A stretch of 33,006 nucleotides of DNA from Actinomycetota bacterium (GCA_009379915.1 WHSV01000036.1:1-33006), one strand, 5' to 3'; shown: positions 17,526 through 25,577, counted from the first letter of the stretch. Notes: generated from the letters alone by a model not told the origin. Numbers and translations: made by a program.

Positions 17526-17945
17526 AAGTGACGGGTTCGTCGCCTGGGCGCTCCTCGCCGCCACCGTGCTCGCCGTCGTAGTGCTCCTCTTGGAGGCTGC
17601 TGGCCGTGCTGCTGATGGCGGTCCCCGTGTTCGTCCTCAGGACGCTCTCGGACAAGTGGCAATGTGAGGTGATCGGTCCGGGCGGCGACCACTTCCACGT
17701 CCCGGCAGGGTCGCTCTCTGAAGGCACGCGGCCGGTGCAGCGATCTAAGGGAGCAGATTCGCCGTGGGATCAATGTGGCGGGGGAACAAGCGCCCTCGAT
17801 CGCCCTGCGCTTCCTCGGCTGATCGCGAGGTCCACGATGCCCTGGCCGAGAGCTCGGCTGGGCGGGCCCCGCATCGGTTCACACCCTTAAATCACTCGCA
17901 CCACCACGCGACCCCGCACCGAGAGTCGGTTGCGTCCTCAGATCC
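17526..17945. other. 420-bp stretch without a confident gene
   Basis: Two overlapping frames give hydrophobic peptides: AWALLAATVLAVVVLLLE in one frame near 17540-17600, and MLLMAVPVFVLRTLSDKW followed by CEVIGPGGDHFHVPAG in another from a GTG at 17606. They could be parts of one small membrane protein split by a frameshift, as in the neighbouring genes, but neither has a good start site. High GC alone produces such frames. No RNA gene or clear terminator was seen. Confidence 0.3.
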
Positions 17946-18465
17946 CTACACGTAGCTCGTGATGGCGAGGACTCGGGCGAGGATCTTGACGTAGACGTAT
18001 GGGGCCGAAACCTCACAGACGAGAAGCAGCGCGACCTCGTCCGCGGTTATGGAGTCGTCGACCTCGAGTGCAACCGATCTGCGGCGGAATACCGGGGGCC
18101 CATCCACGCCCCCTCCCAGCTCCGCTTTCCCCCACCCGGAGCTGACCAGGAACCATGAAGCACCGTCGCCCAGCGTGAACGTCATGGCTCGCGACGCGGG
18201 CGTGAGGCCGAAGGAGGGGCGGACAACCTGTAAAGTGCTGTCGCCGACCCTGCCCGGGACACCCGCCTTGAACGCCCGCCCCCTCGCGTGCAGATCGAGT
18301 TCGACCGTGGTCGCGGGGATCCCTTGACCACCGATGTGCGTGGTCCCGTCGCCCCGAGTCTCCGCCTGAGCCGGCCCGCCCGGGGCCCTGGTAGTCGTAG
18401 ACGAAGACCAACCTGCCGTCGTCCCGTCGCTCGCGGCGCTCGACCTTCGTCTCTATCGACGTCAT
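17946..18465 (-). pseudogene. Frameshifted gene in the immunity position behind the RHS gene
   Basis: I recognise no family. The ATG at 18465 starts 18 bases after the RHS stop. The first 30 or so residues (TSIETKVERRERRDD, then GRLVFVYDYQGPG) are in one frame. From about 18370 to the TAG at 17946 the coding pattern moves to another frame: AETRGDGTTHIGGQG, TVELDLHARGRAF, MTFTLGDGASWFLV, VALEVDDSITADEV. Codon third positions are GC-rich in both parts, so a single base appears to have been gained between 18380 and 18350. The joined product would be about 173 aa, beta-strand rich and cytoplasmic. In RHS/polymorphic-toxin loci the gene just behind the toxin often encodes the immunity protein; here that is suggested by position only. 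Confidence 0.5.
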
Positions 18466-18483
18466 TGGTGCTCTTCTATCACC

Positions 18484-20698
18484 TCACCCCTCACTTTCCA
18501 CCGGCAAACGAAGAGGTCGACTCGTAGGGAGCGGTTTGCAGCCAGCTGGGCACTCCGAGGCCAGGTTGGCCAAAACACGTCCGGCCATGCCGATCCCGCC
18601 TCGCAGTGCAACCTGGCCGAAGGACAACCCTCTCTGAGTCACGAGCCTGGAGACCGCTGGGAGACCGAACGCCTGAACTCCGCTACGTGCGGCGATCTGG
18701 CCGCCACAGCCTGCGCCCACGGTCACGCCGCAGAACACCCCGTAGCCCGTCGACACGGCCGAGCGGGTCAGGTACTCGCCGAAGCTCCCCGAATCCTGTC
18801 CCGTGACCGCGTCGGCCCCGTAGTGCAATCCGACTCCCGCCACCAGGGCTCCGCCGGCGATGGGCGGCGCCCGCCGCGACACCGCAGGCGACCGACGCGA
18901 CGCATGCCCCGATGGCGAGTGCGGCGCCCGCCCCGACGGCGAAGTCGACGATGTCGTGACGGTGCTCGACCACGAAATTCCCCACCGCTCCGGCTGCGTC
19001 TCCAGCCGCTCCTGCGACGTCACTCGCCGCATCTCCGACGGCGTCCCCGACCGCGTCGCTGATGTCGCCGAGCCCGAACATCCCGCTGGGGTCGACAAAA
19101 TAGGTCGGGCGGTTGTAGGCGTAGGCATAGGGCGACACATAGGGGGCCGAGGGACCGAGGGGCAGCGGGTGGGCTGCAGGAAGCGGCCGAGCTCGGGGAT
19201 CGTGATCGCGCGCCCTGAGGTGATAGGGGCCGGTGGACTCGTCGAGGTACTCGCCGGTGAAGCGCATCGGGTTGTCTCCCCCGCCTTCCGTCTCGCCGTA
19301 GGGCCCGTAGTCGTAGCGGGATTCGACCGGTCCTGGTCCGGGAGCTCCGGCCCACGACGCTGCCGAGCCGGTCTTCGTGGTAGTAGTCGGCGGTGCTCTG
19401 GCTGCGCACCGACAGCAGGTCGTGGCCGTAGCTGTAGCGGCGACGCTCCCCGTCGTCCTGCTCGAGCGCGAGTTGGGCGAACGCGTGATTGGGGTCCCAC
19501 GAGTAGCGGGTCGTCTCGCCACCGTCGCTGCGGGTCAGTCTCCGGCCTGAGCCGTCGTAGGTGTAGGTCCGGTCCCCGGCTGCCACGAGGTTGCCGTTGT
19601 CGTCGTGGCGGTAGCTCAGGTCGCCCTCGAGGCCCGTCTGGGACACGAGCCGGTCGGCTCGTCGTAGGTGTAAGTCGTCGTGCCCATCGGCGTGGACTTC
19701 TCGGTGCGGTTGCCCACGGCGTCGTAGGCGTAGCGAACGTGGTCCTCGCACGAGAAATCGAAGCACGCCTGGGTCAGGCGGTGGAGCTCGTCGTAGCCGT
19801 AGGTCGTCGTCATACCGGCCGTCGCGGCGCTGAGCGGGTTGCCGGCGTCGTAGGCGTAGCGGGTGGTGGCGCCGTCGGGATAGCGACGCGACAGCAGATT
19901 GCCGGCGCCATCGTAGCGGTAGGAGAAGGCCTCGACGCCGCGCGCAACGCGTGTGAGTCTGCCCACGTCGTCGCAACGGTAGCTCTCGGATCCGAAGCCG
20001 TCGGTCATGCGCGTGACCCTGCTGAGCGCGTCGTAATCGAGCGTCACGTCGTGCGCCTCGCCCGGATAGTCGATCTCGGTCGGCCGGTTGAGCGCGTCGT
20101 AGCCCATCTCGATGACTCCGTCACCGGCCGTCGTGGTGGTGTTGCCGTTCGCGTCGGTCATCGAGATCAGGTTGCCCGCGGGATCGTAGCCGTAGGTCCA
20201 GGACGCCTTCGTCGGGGACGTGACCTTGGTGACCCGGTTCGACTCGTCGTAGGCGTAGCTCGTGGAATGCCCGCGCGCGTCCGTGCGCTTCACGAGGTTG
20301 CCGGCCGGGTCCTACGCGTAGCTCGTGTCGGTCCCGTCGGCGGCCTCGACGCTCTCGAGGCGACCCGGGGGATCGTACGAATACGACGTGGTGCGGTCCT
20401 CGGGGTCGGTCATCGCCCGGAGTCGCCCGTTGACGTCGTACTCGAACGAGCTCCTCTTGCCGAGAGGGTCCTCGCGCCCGACGATCCGGCCGTTGTCGTC
20501 GTAGTCGAACATCCAGGTGAAGTCGGCGGGGTCGACTCCCGGGCGGGCACCGCGCGGGTCGACGTGGAAGGGGACTCCGGGACCGGGTAGAGCGAGGTCC
20601 GTGCCCGAGCTGATCCAGGCCCCCGTCGCGCTGTTTACCGGATCGGATTGCTGCCCGGTCGGATTCGAGCCGTGGGGGCCGGTCCCTCCTCCGTAGGT
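18484..20698 (-). pseudogene. RHS/YD-repeat protein, degraded (one internal TAG, about five frameshifts)
   Basis: Read from high to low coordinate, the order is that of a polymorphic RHS protein. An N-terminal DPVNSATGAW...DLALPGPGVPF segment is followed by many YD repeats (YDYDDNGRIVGRED, YAYDESNRVTKV, YGYDPAGNL) and the core HEDRLGSVVG, YDYGPYGE, GEYLDESTGPYHLRAR, ELGRFLQ and DPSGMFGLGD. A Gly/Ala-rich hydrophobic C-terminal tip follows. RHS shells are secreted cages that carry a variable C-terminal toxin; no known toxin motif is visible in this tip. A TAG at 20312-20314 stands where Tyr of YAYDPAGN is expected. Frame changes lie near 19655, 19350, 19195, 19165 and 18880. The joining segment after LPGPGVPF is much shorter than usual, suggesting an internal deletion. 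The TAG at 20699 separates it from the prepilin-like segment in the same frame. Confidence 0.85.
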
Positions 20699-21031
20699 CT
20701 AACCATCGGGGATGAAGGGTCCGTCGTAGTCGATCGGCGGAAGGGGGCCCGACGGACCGGCGAACGGATCACCATCCACAGGAGAGCCGCCTCCGGACTG
20801 TCCCCCGCCGAAGATCGAGGCGATCATGTCCCTCAGGGTTCCGCCGATGCCCGGGCCCGCGGCGACCAGGACCGCCACCACCGCGGCGACCACCGCGAGC
20901 ATGCCGACCCACTCGGCACTCGTTTGTCCGCGCTCGCGGGCCTTGCGCCGAATACGACGTAGACATTCCCGTGGAAGATTCACCGGCTCAGACCGAGGCC
21001 GAGCGGGCGACGCCGACCTGGGCGGACCCAT
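20699..21031 (-). CDS. Type IV prepilin-like membrane segment, N-terminal part of the RHS gene
   Basis: The key stretch is RERGQTSAEWVGML, followed by a hydrophobic helix of about 18 residues and GIGGTLRDMIASIF. A Gly followed by a residue chain with Glu at +5 (G|QTSAE) is the prepilin-peptidase signature of Flp/TadE-like proteins. A Gly/Pro linker (GGGQSGGGSPVDG) ends at TAG 20699. After that TAG the same frame continues through YGGGTGPHGSNP into the RHS N-terminal segment, so this was probably the membrane-anchoring or export start of one long RHS protein. Possible starts are the ATG at 21031 or an inner GTG (NLPREC); neither has a clear ribosome binding site. It could still be made as an independent 110-aa protein. 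Confidence 0.55.
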   Translation of the reverse strand: MGPPRSASPARPRSEPVNLPRECLRRIRRKARERGQTSAEWVGMLAVVAAVVAVLVAAGPGIGGTLRDMIASIFGGGQSGGGSPVDGDPFAGPSGPLPPIDYDGPFIPDG

Positions 21032-21115
21032 TTCGTGGATGGGCCCCCACGGTTCTGGCGACTAAGAGGAGGCTGTCCCCTCAGAGATCCGCTTCGATCC
21101 TCCTAGTTGGTGCCT

Positions 21116-21367
21116 CTAGAGGACGTCGTCCCGCCGCTCTTCCCGTACGACTCGGCCGGCGCGAGGTTCTTCCTCGCGGACGACCGTGCGCGATCCTGCC
21201 GAACGGCTCCGCTGCATCCACATAAGAGAGAGCAGCAACCCGATGCCTCCGACCACCATCAGGATGATCCCTATGGTGTTGATGTTGAAGCCCTCAGCCT
21301 CGACCTCGACTGCGAAGGTCAAGATCGCGCCGACCGCCAACAAAAACAGACTTGCTCCGAGACTCAA
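21116..21367 (-). CDS. DUF6458-like small membrane protein (83 aa)
   Basis: The TTG at 21367 is preceded by GGAGGTGA at ideal distance and gives MSLGASLFLLAVGAILTFAV, the normal beginning of this actinobacterial family. A second membrane segment (INTIGIILMVVGGIGLLLSL) follows, joined by a short turn. The tail is charged and Arg/Glu-rich (TVVREEEPRAGRVVREERRD) and probably cytoplasmic. Function is unknown in the family. An upstream in-frame extension exists, but it lacks a ribosome binding site and protein-like character. It is the last gene before the decayed RHS locus on this strand. Confidence 0.82.
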   Translation of the reverse strand: MSLGASLFLLAVGAILTFAVEVEAEGFNINTIGIILMVVGGIGLLLSLMWMQRSRSAGSRTVVREEEPRAGRVVREERRDDVL

Positions 21368-21425
21368 CTTGTCACCTCCACGGAGATCGCTCCCCGGTCT
21401 GTGAATCACACACCCGCGTGCGGGA

Positions 21426-21445
21426 GCGATCGTCTCCACGATCGC
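21426..21445. repeat. 8-bp perfect inverted repeat with 4-base loop
   Basis: GCGATCGT-CTCC-ACGATCGC lies in the gap between the CrtI-like oxidoreductase and the DUF6458 gene, about 60 bases upstream of the latter's start. No T-run follows on either strand, so an operator or a processing hairpin is more likely than a terminator. Confidence 0.4.
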
Positions 21446-21555
21446 GTGCGCGGTCTCACCGCGTTCATGAATTACCCCCCAGGCCGGGTTGAGAAACTCA
21501 GGATGTTCCGGCGCGATCGTCGAGACGGTCGCCGTGCTCGCTCCTTGCTCGACCG

Positions 21556-23118
21556 TCAGGCGGTCGTGTGCCCCGCCGCGACGAGGTCCTCGAGCACGCT
21601 GCGCGCCGCGTTGCGGCCCGGCGCCCCGCAGACGCCGCCACCGGGATGAGCCGCGGAGCCGCAGAGGTAGAGGCCGGGAAGGGGCCAGCGGTGCCTGTGC
21701 CAGCCGCGCGCCGGGCGCCGGTCGAACAACCAATCAGGGAGCAGCTCGCCGTGAAAGATGTTGCCCCCGGTCAATCCGAAGCGCTCCTCGAGGTCGGGGG
21801 GGGCCAGCACGAGCCGGTCCTCAATGAGGGCGCTCAGTCCCGGTGCGTATCGCTCGAGCGTCGCGACGATCGAGTCACCGATGTCCTCTCGCCGCTCGTC
21901 CCACGAGCCGCTCGCCAGGTTGTACGGCGCATACTGGGCGAAGATCGAAAGCGTGTGCTTGCCCTCGGGCGCAAGCTCGGGCTCGGTCGCCGTCTGCATC
22001 CAGGCCTCGACGAAGAACTCTTCGGAGGGCCGTCCTTCCGCCGCCTGACGACAGGCCCTCTCGAGATATTCGATGGACGGGCTGACGGTGATGGTGCCCA
22101 TGTGCTCGGGACCTACGGCCCCCTGTGGGCTCATTCCCTTGAAGCTCGGCAGGCCCGACAGCGCGCAGTTGACTTTGACGACGGCTCCCTCGGTGGGGAA
22201 CAGCTCGATGTCGTTGACGAAGTCCGCCGGCAAGCGCTCGGCCCCCACGAACGCGACCGTCCGTTGAGCGGTCGCGTTCGAGCAGACGATTGAAGCGTCG
22301 ATCTCCTCGCCCGACGCGAGAACGACTCCGGCAGCGCGTCGACGATCGTCGAGCTTGAGCTCGGCGACCTCGGCCTCCGTGCGGATCTCGCCGCCGTGGG
22401 CGCGCAGAACACCGGCAAGCGCCGAGGTGATCGCGCCCATGCCGCCGCGCACGAAACCCCACGCTCCGTCGCTTCCCGTCGCTTGCCCGAACGCGTGATG
22501 CAGCGCGATGTACGCGGTGCCTGGAGTGCGGGGGCCTGCGAGAGACGAGACGATGCCCTCGCTCGCCAGCATTCCCTGCAACAGCTCGGTTTCGTAGAAC
22601 TCCTCGGCGAGTTCCGCGATGCTGCCGTCGACCGTCCTGGCGAAAAGCCGCTCGATGTCGCTCTGCCGAAACGCTCGCCGGACCTGCTTGCGCGTCGCCG
22701 GATAGCTAAGGAACGGACGGAGGCGTCGCGCGGCCTCGTCGAACAGCTCGTGAACCCGTTCGTAGGCGTCCGCGTCCTTGGACGACAGCTCGGAGATCGC
22801 GGCATGACGCTTCGCCGCCTCGCGCCAGATGATTAGTCCTCCGCCGTCCTCATACGGGTGGAAGCGGCTCGGGTCCTTGATCCTGATATCGAACTCGAGT
22901 CCGAGCTCTTCCAGGATCTCGGGAAGCATCAACGACAGTGAGTACGACGCGGTCGAGATATGGTAGCCCTCGAATAGCTCCTCGGTAACGCACGCGCCGC
23001 CGACGCGATCCGTGCGCTCGAGCACTACGACGCCGAGGCCTTTCTTAGCGAGATAGCACGCGCAGATGAGGCCGTTGTGTCCGGCCCCCACGATCGCGAC
23101 GTCGTAGCTCTTGCTCAC
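21556..23118 (-). CDS. FAD-dependent oxidoreductase, phytoene-desaturase/PYROXD2-like
   Basis: A 520-aa amine-oxidase-fold flavoprotein (COG1233 type). The N-terminal dinucleotide motif is VAIVGAGHNGLICACYLAKKG (GAGHNG at 11-16), with the acidic ribose-binding end VVVLER and then VGGACVTEE. The C-terminal FAD-contact region reads GLYLCGSAAHPGGGVCGAPGRNAA. CrtI-type enzymes desaturate or isomerise polyenes; the closer PYROXD2-like relatives have no settled substrate. No carotenoid genes are nearby, so a carotenoid role is not supported. The GTG start is three bases after the stop of the MhuD-like gene, indicating translational coupling and perhaps a joint pathway. No membrane helix is visible. 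Confidence 0.85.
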   Translation of the reverse strand: MSKSYDVAIVGAGHNGLICACYLAKKGLGVVVLERTDRVGGACVTEELFEGYHISTASYSLSLMLPEILEELGLEFDIRIKDPSRFHPYEDGGGLIIWREAAKRHAAISELSSKDADAYERVHELFDEAARRLRPFLSYPATRKQVRRAFRQSDIERLFARTVDGSIAELAEEFYETELLQGMLASEGIVSSLAGPRTPGTAYIALHHAFGQATGSDGAWGFVRGGMGAITSALAGVLRAHGGEIRTEAEVAELKLDDRRRAAGVVLASGEEIDASIVCSNATAQRTVAFVGAERLPADFVNDIELFPTEGAVVKVNCALSGLPSFKGMSPQGAVGPEHMGTITVSPSIEYLERACRQAAEGRPSEEFFVEAWMQTATEPELAPEGKHTLSIFAQYAPYNLASGSWDERREDIGDSIVATLERYAPGLSALIEDRLVLAPPDLEERFGLTGGNIFHGELLPDWLFDRRPARGWHRHRWPLPGLYLCGSAAHPGGGVCGAPGRNAARSVLEDLVAAGHTTA

Positions 23119-23121
23119 CGC

Positions 23122-23439
23122 CTAGAGCTCCTCGAACTGCGCCACCTCGTAGAGCCACACCTGGCTACCCGTGGCGACCGGCTTCCGGCCCTCGCTCGAT
23201 TGCACGTGCCCCTTCTGGAACGCACTCGACCCCATCCACGTCTCGAACGACTCCTTGTCGCTCCAGCGCGTGTACACGAGGTAACGGTTGCCCGCGCCCT
23301 CGTTGTCGGGCCGGAGCAGCTGAAATGACTCGAAGCCCTCGGACTTCGATACCTCCCCCGCCCGGTTGGCGAAGCGATTCTCGAGCTCGTCTCCCGAGCC
23401 CTTGGGGACCTCGATTGCGTTGATGACCACGTAAGACAC
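23122..23439 (-). CDS. MhuD-like haem-degrading monooxygenase (ABM fold)
   Basis: A 105-aa dimeric ferredoxin-like-fold protein. It resembles mycobacterial MhuD over its whole length: VVINAIEVP...GDELENRFANRAGEV...GFESFQLLRP...YLVYTRW...WMGSSAF...GH...PVATGS. The residues known to be needed in MhuD (Asn7, Trp66, His75) correspond to Asn7, Trp68 and His78 here. MhuD opens the haem ring and releases iron; it is cytoplasmic. The GTG start has GGAGGTAACC just upstream. It is the first gene of a two-gene unit with the flavoprotein behind it, which might supply electrons or act on the product; that is inference. A general antibiotic-biosynthesis-monooxygenase-like enzyme is the alternative. Confidence 0.82.
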   Translation of the reverse strand: MSYVVINAIEVPKGSGDELENRFANRAGEVSKSEGFESFQLLRPDNEGAGNRYLVYTRWSDKESFETWMGSSAFQKGHVQSSEGRKPVATGSQVWLYEVAQFEEL

Positions 23440-23493
23440 CGGTTACCTCCAGGAATTTGAGCGCTTTGAGGAAAAGCAGGCTACCTTGAAGGC

Positions 23494-23658
23494 ATGGCTC
23501 GTTCCGCTTTCTGCACGACCTGCTCTCGAGTGGTCTACGTCGAGCTCGAGGATTCGCTCGTCTGCCCGGTGTGCTCGTCGCCGATTCTCGAGGCCATCAA
23601 TACCGAGGATGAGCAGGCCCTCGAGCCCGACCCAGCTCAGTCCCCCGACCGGAAGTAG
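23494..23658 (+). CDS. Small zinc-ribbon protein (54 aa)
   Basis: The ATG at 23494 opens a short frame with two CxxC knuckles: Cys7-Cys10 (FCTTC) and Cys24-Cys27 (VCPVC), 13 residues apart, a standard four-cysteine zinc ribbon. The rest is an acidic tail (AINTEDEQALEPDPAQS). GAAGG lies very close to the ATG, so initiation may be weak. Its stop overlaps the 3' end of the convergent phosphatase gene by 22 bases. No partner is evident; such ribbons may bind nucleic acid or protein. Confidence rests on the cysteine spacing and codon pattern, not on a known family. Confidence 0.6.
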   Translation: MARSAFCTTCSRVVYVELEDSLVCPVCSSPILEAINTEDEQALEPDPAQSPDRK

Positions 23659-24245
23659 TTCGCCGACAGCACCCTGCCGTCGTCGAGAACGAGCGTCGTA
23701 ACCGAGCCGGTCTCGCAGGGCAGCCGGTCGAGCCAGGGAGGACGACGGCTTCGAGTAAGTGCAAGCCGCGCCACCATCACCGGAGTCTGATGCGAGACGA
23801 CGACCACCTCGCCCCCCTCGGCGGTCCGAACCGCATCTCCGATTGCGCTCAACATGCGCACTCTGACGTCCGAGAAGGACTCGCCCCAAGAGGGGGCCAG
23901 GGGGTTACGCAAGCGCCACCACCTCAGCGGGTTCCTGAAGACCCCCCACAGGGTTCGGCCGACCCCCTCGAGGGTCGAGTCGCTTTCGATCAGCCTCTCG
24001 TCGGTGGTTATCTCGATTGGGTGATGCTCGGCGATCGCCTGAGCGGTCTCCTGAGCTCGCTCCAGCGGGCTCGCCCACAGAGCGCCGATATCCGCCTTCC
24101 TGAGATGCTCGCCGGCCGCCCTGGCCTGGCGTTCGCCGCGCTCGGAAAGGTTGTAGCCGGGCAGCCGCCCGTAGATGACGCCTTTAGGATTCTCGACCTC
24201 GCCGTGGCGCACCAGATGGATCGTCCCCGTCAGCGTGTCGATCAA
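23637..24245 (-). CDS. Histidine phosphatase (phosphoglycerate-mutase-like) family protein
   Basis: A 202-aa cytoplasmic phosphatase. The catalytic RHG is Arg13-His14-Gly15 (HLVRHGEVENP), followed by LSERGERQARAAGEHL, ASPLERAQETA with its Arg, ERLIES, and the second catalytic histidine in VVVVSHQTPV. Members remove phosphate from sugars, cofactor intermediates or proteins; the substrate cannot be read here. I chose the TTG at 24245, eight bases after AAAGGTGAG, because it gives the usual family length. The frame runs on to 24383 through a tandem DNA repeat that would encode Arg-rich repeats, very unlike a phosphatase. It converges with the small zinc-ribbon gene. Confidence 0.85.
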   Translation of the reverse strand: MIDTLTGTIHLVRHGEVENPKGVIYGRLPGYNLSERGERQARAAGEHLRKADIGALWASPLERAQETAQAIAEHHPIEITTDERLIESDSTLEGVGRTLWGVFRNPLRWWRLRNPLAPSWGESFSDVRVRMLSAIGDAVRTAEGGEVVVVSHQTPVMVARLALTRSRRPPWLDRLPCETGSVTTLVLDDGRVLSANYFRSGD

Positions 24246-24263
24246 CTGCTCACCTTTGTTCTG

Positions 24264-24354
24264 GCGATCCCGCCGAGCCGGTCTCGCGCGTTTCTTGCGA
24301 TCCCGCCGAGCCGGTCTCGCGCGTTCTTGCGATCCCGCCGAGCCGGTCTCGCGC
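24264..24354. repeat. Tandem repeat, 2.8 copies of a 32-33-bp unit
   Basis: Units start at 24264, 24297 and 24329. Each contains GCGATCCCGCCGAGCCGG followed by TCTCGCGC; the first two also share the GTT(T)CTT spacer, differing by one T. The array lies just upstream of the phosphatase start, in its leader. The 15-mer CCGAGCCGGTCTCGC also occurs at 23702-23716 near the end of the phosphatase gene. There are too few copies and no spacers of CRISPR type. Confidence 0.9.
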
Positions 24355-24440
24355 CCTAGGTCCACCGCCCTGAGACTAAACACAGTGCGAGATGCGACCG
24401 GACGAGCGCGACTCCGGCGGAACTAGGTAGGCTCGAAACC

Positions 24441-25529
24441 ATGCCCGACATCTTGATGTTCGGCGCCACCGGCTACACCGGAAAACTCGTGGCGCATGCG
24501 CTGGCCGAACGAGGTGCGAGCTTCGCAATCGCCGGACGAGATCGAGCCAAGCTCGAAGCTCTCGCCGCAGCGACGGGCGACCCCGACATCAGAATTGCCT
24601 CGGTTGGCGACGTCGAGGGGCTGGCTGGAGCTCTCGAGGATTGCCGGGTGCTGCTGACTTGCGTCGGCCCCTTCTCGGAGCTCGGTTGGACCGCGGTCGA
24701 GGCCGCGCTTCAGGCGCGCGTCAACTATCTCGACTCGGCGGGTGAGGCACCGTTCGTCGGCCGCTTGATCGCGGAGTACGACGAGCGCGCTCGCAATGCG
24801 GGCATAGCATTGGCGCCCGCTCTCGGATTCGACGAGGTTCCCGGTGACGTCGCCGCGACTCTCGCCTCGGACGGTTTCGAACGCCCCGAGGTCGTGCTCA
24901 CGTACGCGATGCCATCGAGCGCGTCGAACGGAACGATCAAGAGCGCGCTCGGGATTCTGGTCGGCAGCGGTCCGTGGATTCGAGAGGGCAGGCAAGTGAC
25001 GATCACTACGGGACAACAGTCGCGCTGGTCCCCGATGCCGCCGCCGCTCGGCCCCAAGCCGGCGATATCTTTCCCACTTGCCAACGGTCATCTGATCCCA
25101 CTACATCTCGATCTAAGCGGGCTCGAGTTGTACCTCACGATCGGAACCGCTCAGAAAGTGGGGGCCAGGTTCGCGCTGCCGGTCCTCAAGGTTGTTCACT
25201 CGCTGGAGGGCCCGCGCAAGCTGATAGAGCGCACGGTCGAAAGGGTTCAACGGTCCGGTGGTCCCAGCGAACAGCAACGACGAAGTTGGTGGACGATCCT
25301 CGCCGAAGCGCGCTCCGGAGGCGAGTGGCGTAACGTCGCGATTACCGGACGCGACGTGTACGGACTAACCGCGCAGCTGCTGGCGGCAGGTGCGATGAGG
25401 ATGTCTCAACCGGACTACGGACCAACCGGCGTACTGGCTCCCGTACAAGCGATGGGCGTCGATCTTCTCGAGAAAGAGCTTCTGGCCAACGACATCGACA
25501 TCACGACCTACGGCCCGACCAAGAGCTAA
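24441..25529 (+). CDS. Saccharopine-dehydrogenase-like NAD(P)-binding reductase (trans-acting enoyl reductase family)
   Basis: A 362-aa protein with an N-terminal Rossmann fold: ILMFGATGYTGKLVAHAL (GATGYTG at 8-14) and the ribose-binding FAIAGRDRAKLEAL. LTCVGPFSELGWTAVEAAL and YLDSAGEAPFV follow; these are typical of the saccharopine dehydrogenase-like family that includes mycobacterial trans-acting enoyl reductases. It probably reduces a lipid or polyketide-type substrate with NADPH; no such synthase lies nearby, so the substrate is open. The ATG at 24441 follows GGTAGG at some distance. It is head-to-head with the phosphatase, with the tandem repeat between them. The 130-aa gene behind it, 48 bases on, probably shares its transcript. 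Confidence 0.85.
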   Translation: MPDILMFGATGYTGKLVAHALAERGASFAIAGRDRAKLEALAAATGDPDIRIASVGDVEGLAGALEDCRVLLTCVGPFSELGWTAVEAALQARVNYLDSAGEAPFVGRLIAEYDERARNAGIALAPALGFDEVPGDVAATLASDGFERPEVVLTYAMPSSASNGTIKSALGILVGSGPWIREGRQVTITTGQQSRWSPMPPPLGPKPAISFPLANGHLIPLHLDLSGLELYLTIGTAQKVGARFALPVLKVVHSLEGPRKLIERTVERVQRSGGPSEQQRRSWWTILAEARSGGEWRNVAITGRDVYGLTAQLLAAGAMRMSQPDYGPTGVLAPVQAMGVDLLEKELLANDIDITTYGPTKS

Positions 25530-25577
25530 GGCAAGGCGACCGCTGGCGGCGATTGTAGTTCGAGAGAAGGGGGTTCG

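Noticed and set aside
17606-17890. A 94-codon frame starting with a hydrophobic stretch
   Set aside because: Weak start, C-terminal half not protein-like, and a competing hydrophobic frame overlaps it; kept only as a note on the gap.
15615-20701. TAG read as a sense codon (amber recoding), since three TAGs interrupt recognisable proteins
   Set aside because: TAG also serves as the terminal stop of adnB, dacB, the 78-aa gene and the MhuD-like gene, and frameshifts accompany the internal TAGs. Decay or sequence error explains them better.
21400-21410. Second CRP-like site TGTGAATCACA
   Set aside because: Half-sites are separated by one base instead of six, so it does not fit the CRP pattern.
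24264-24354. CRISPR array
   Set aside because: Fewer than three units, directly adjacent without spacers, and no cas genes; the Cas4-like nuclease at 28564 is a stand-alone RecB-type protein.
24246-24383. Longer N-terminus for the histidine phosphatase
   Set aside because: It would translate the tandem DNA repeat into Arg-rich repeats; the TTG at 24245 has a ribosome binding site and gives the family length.
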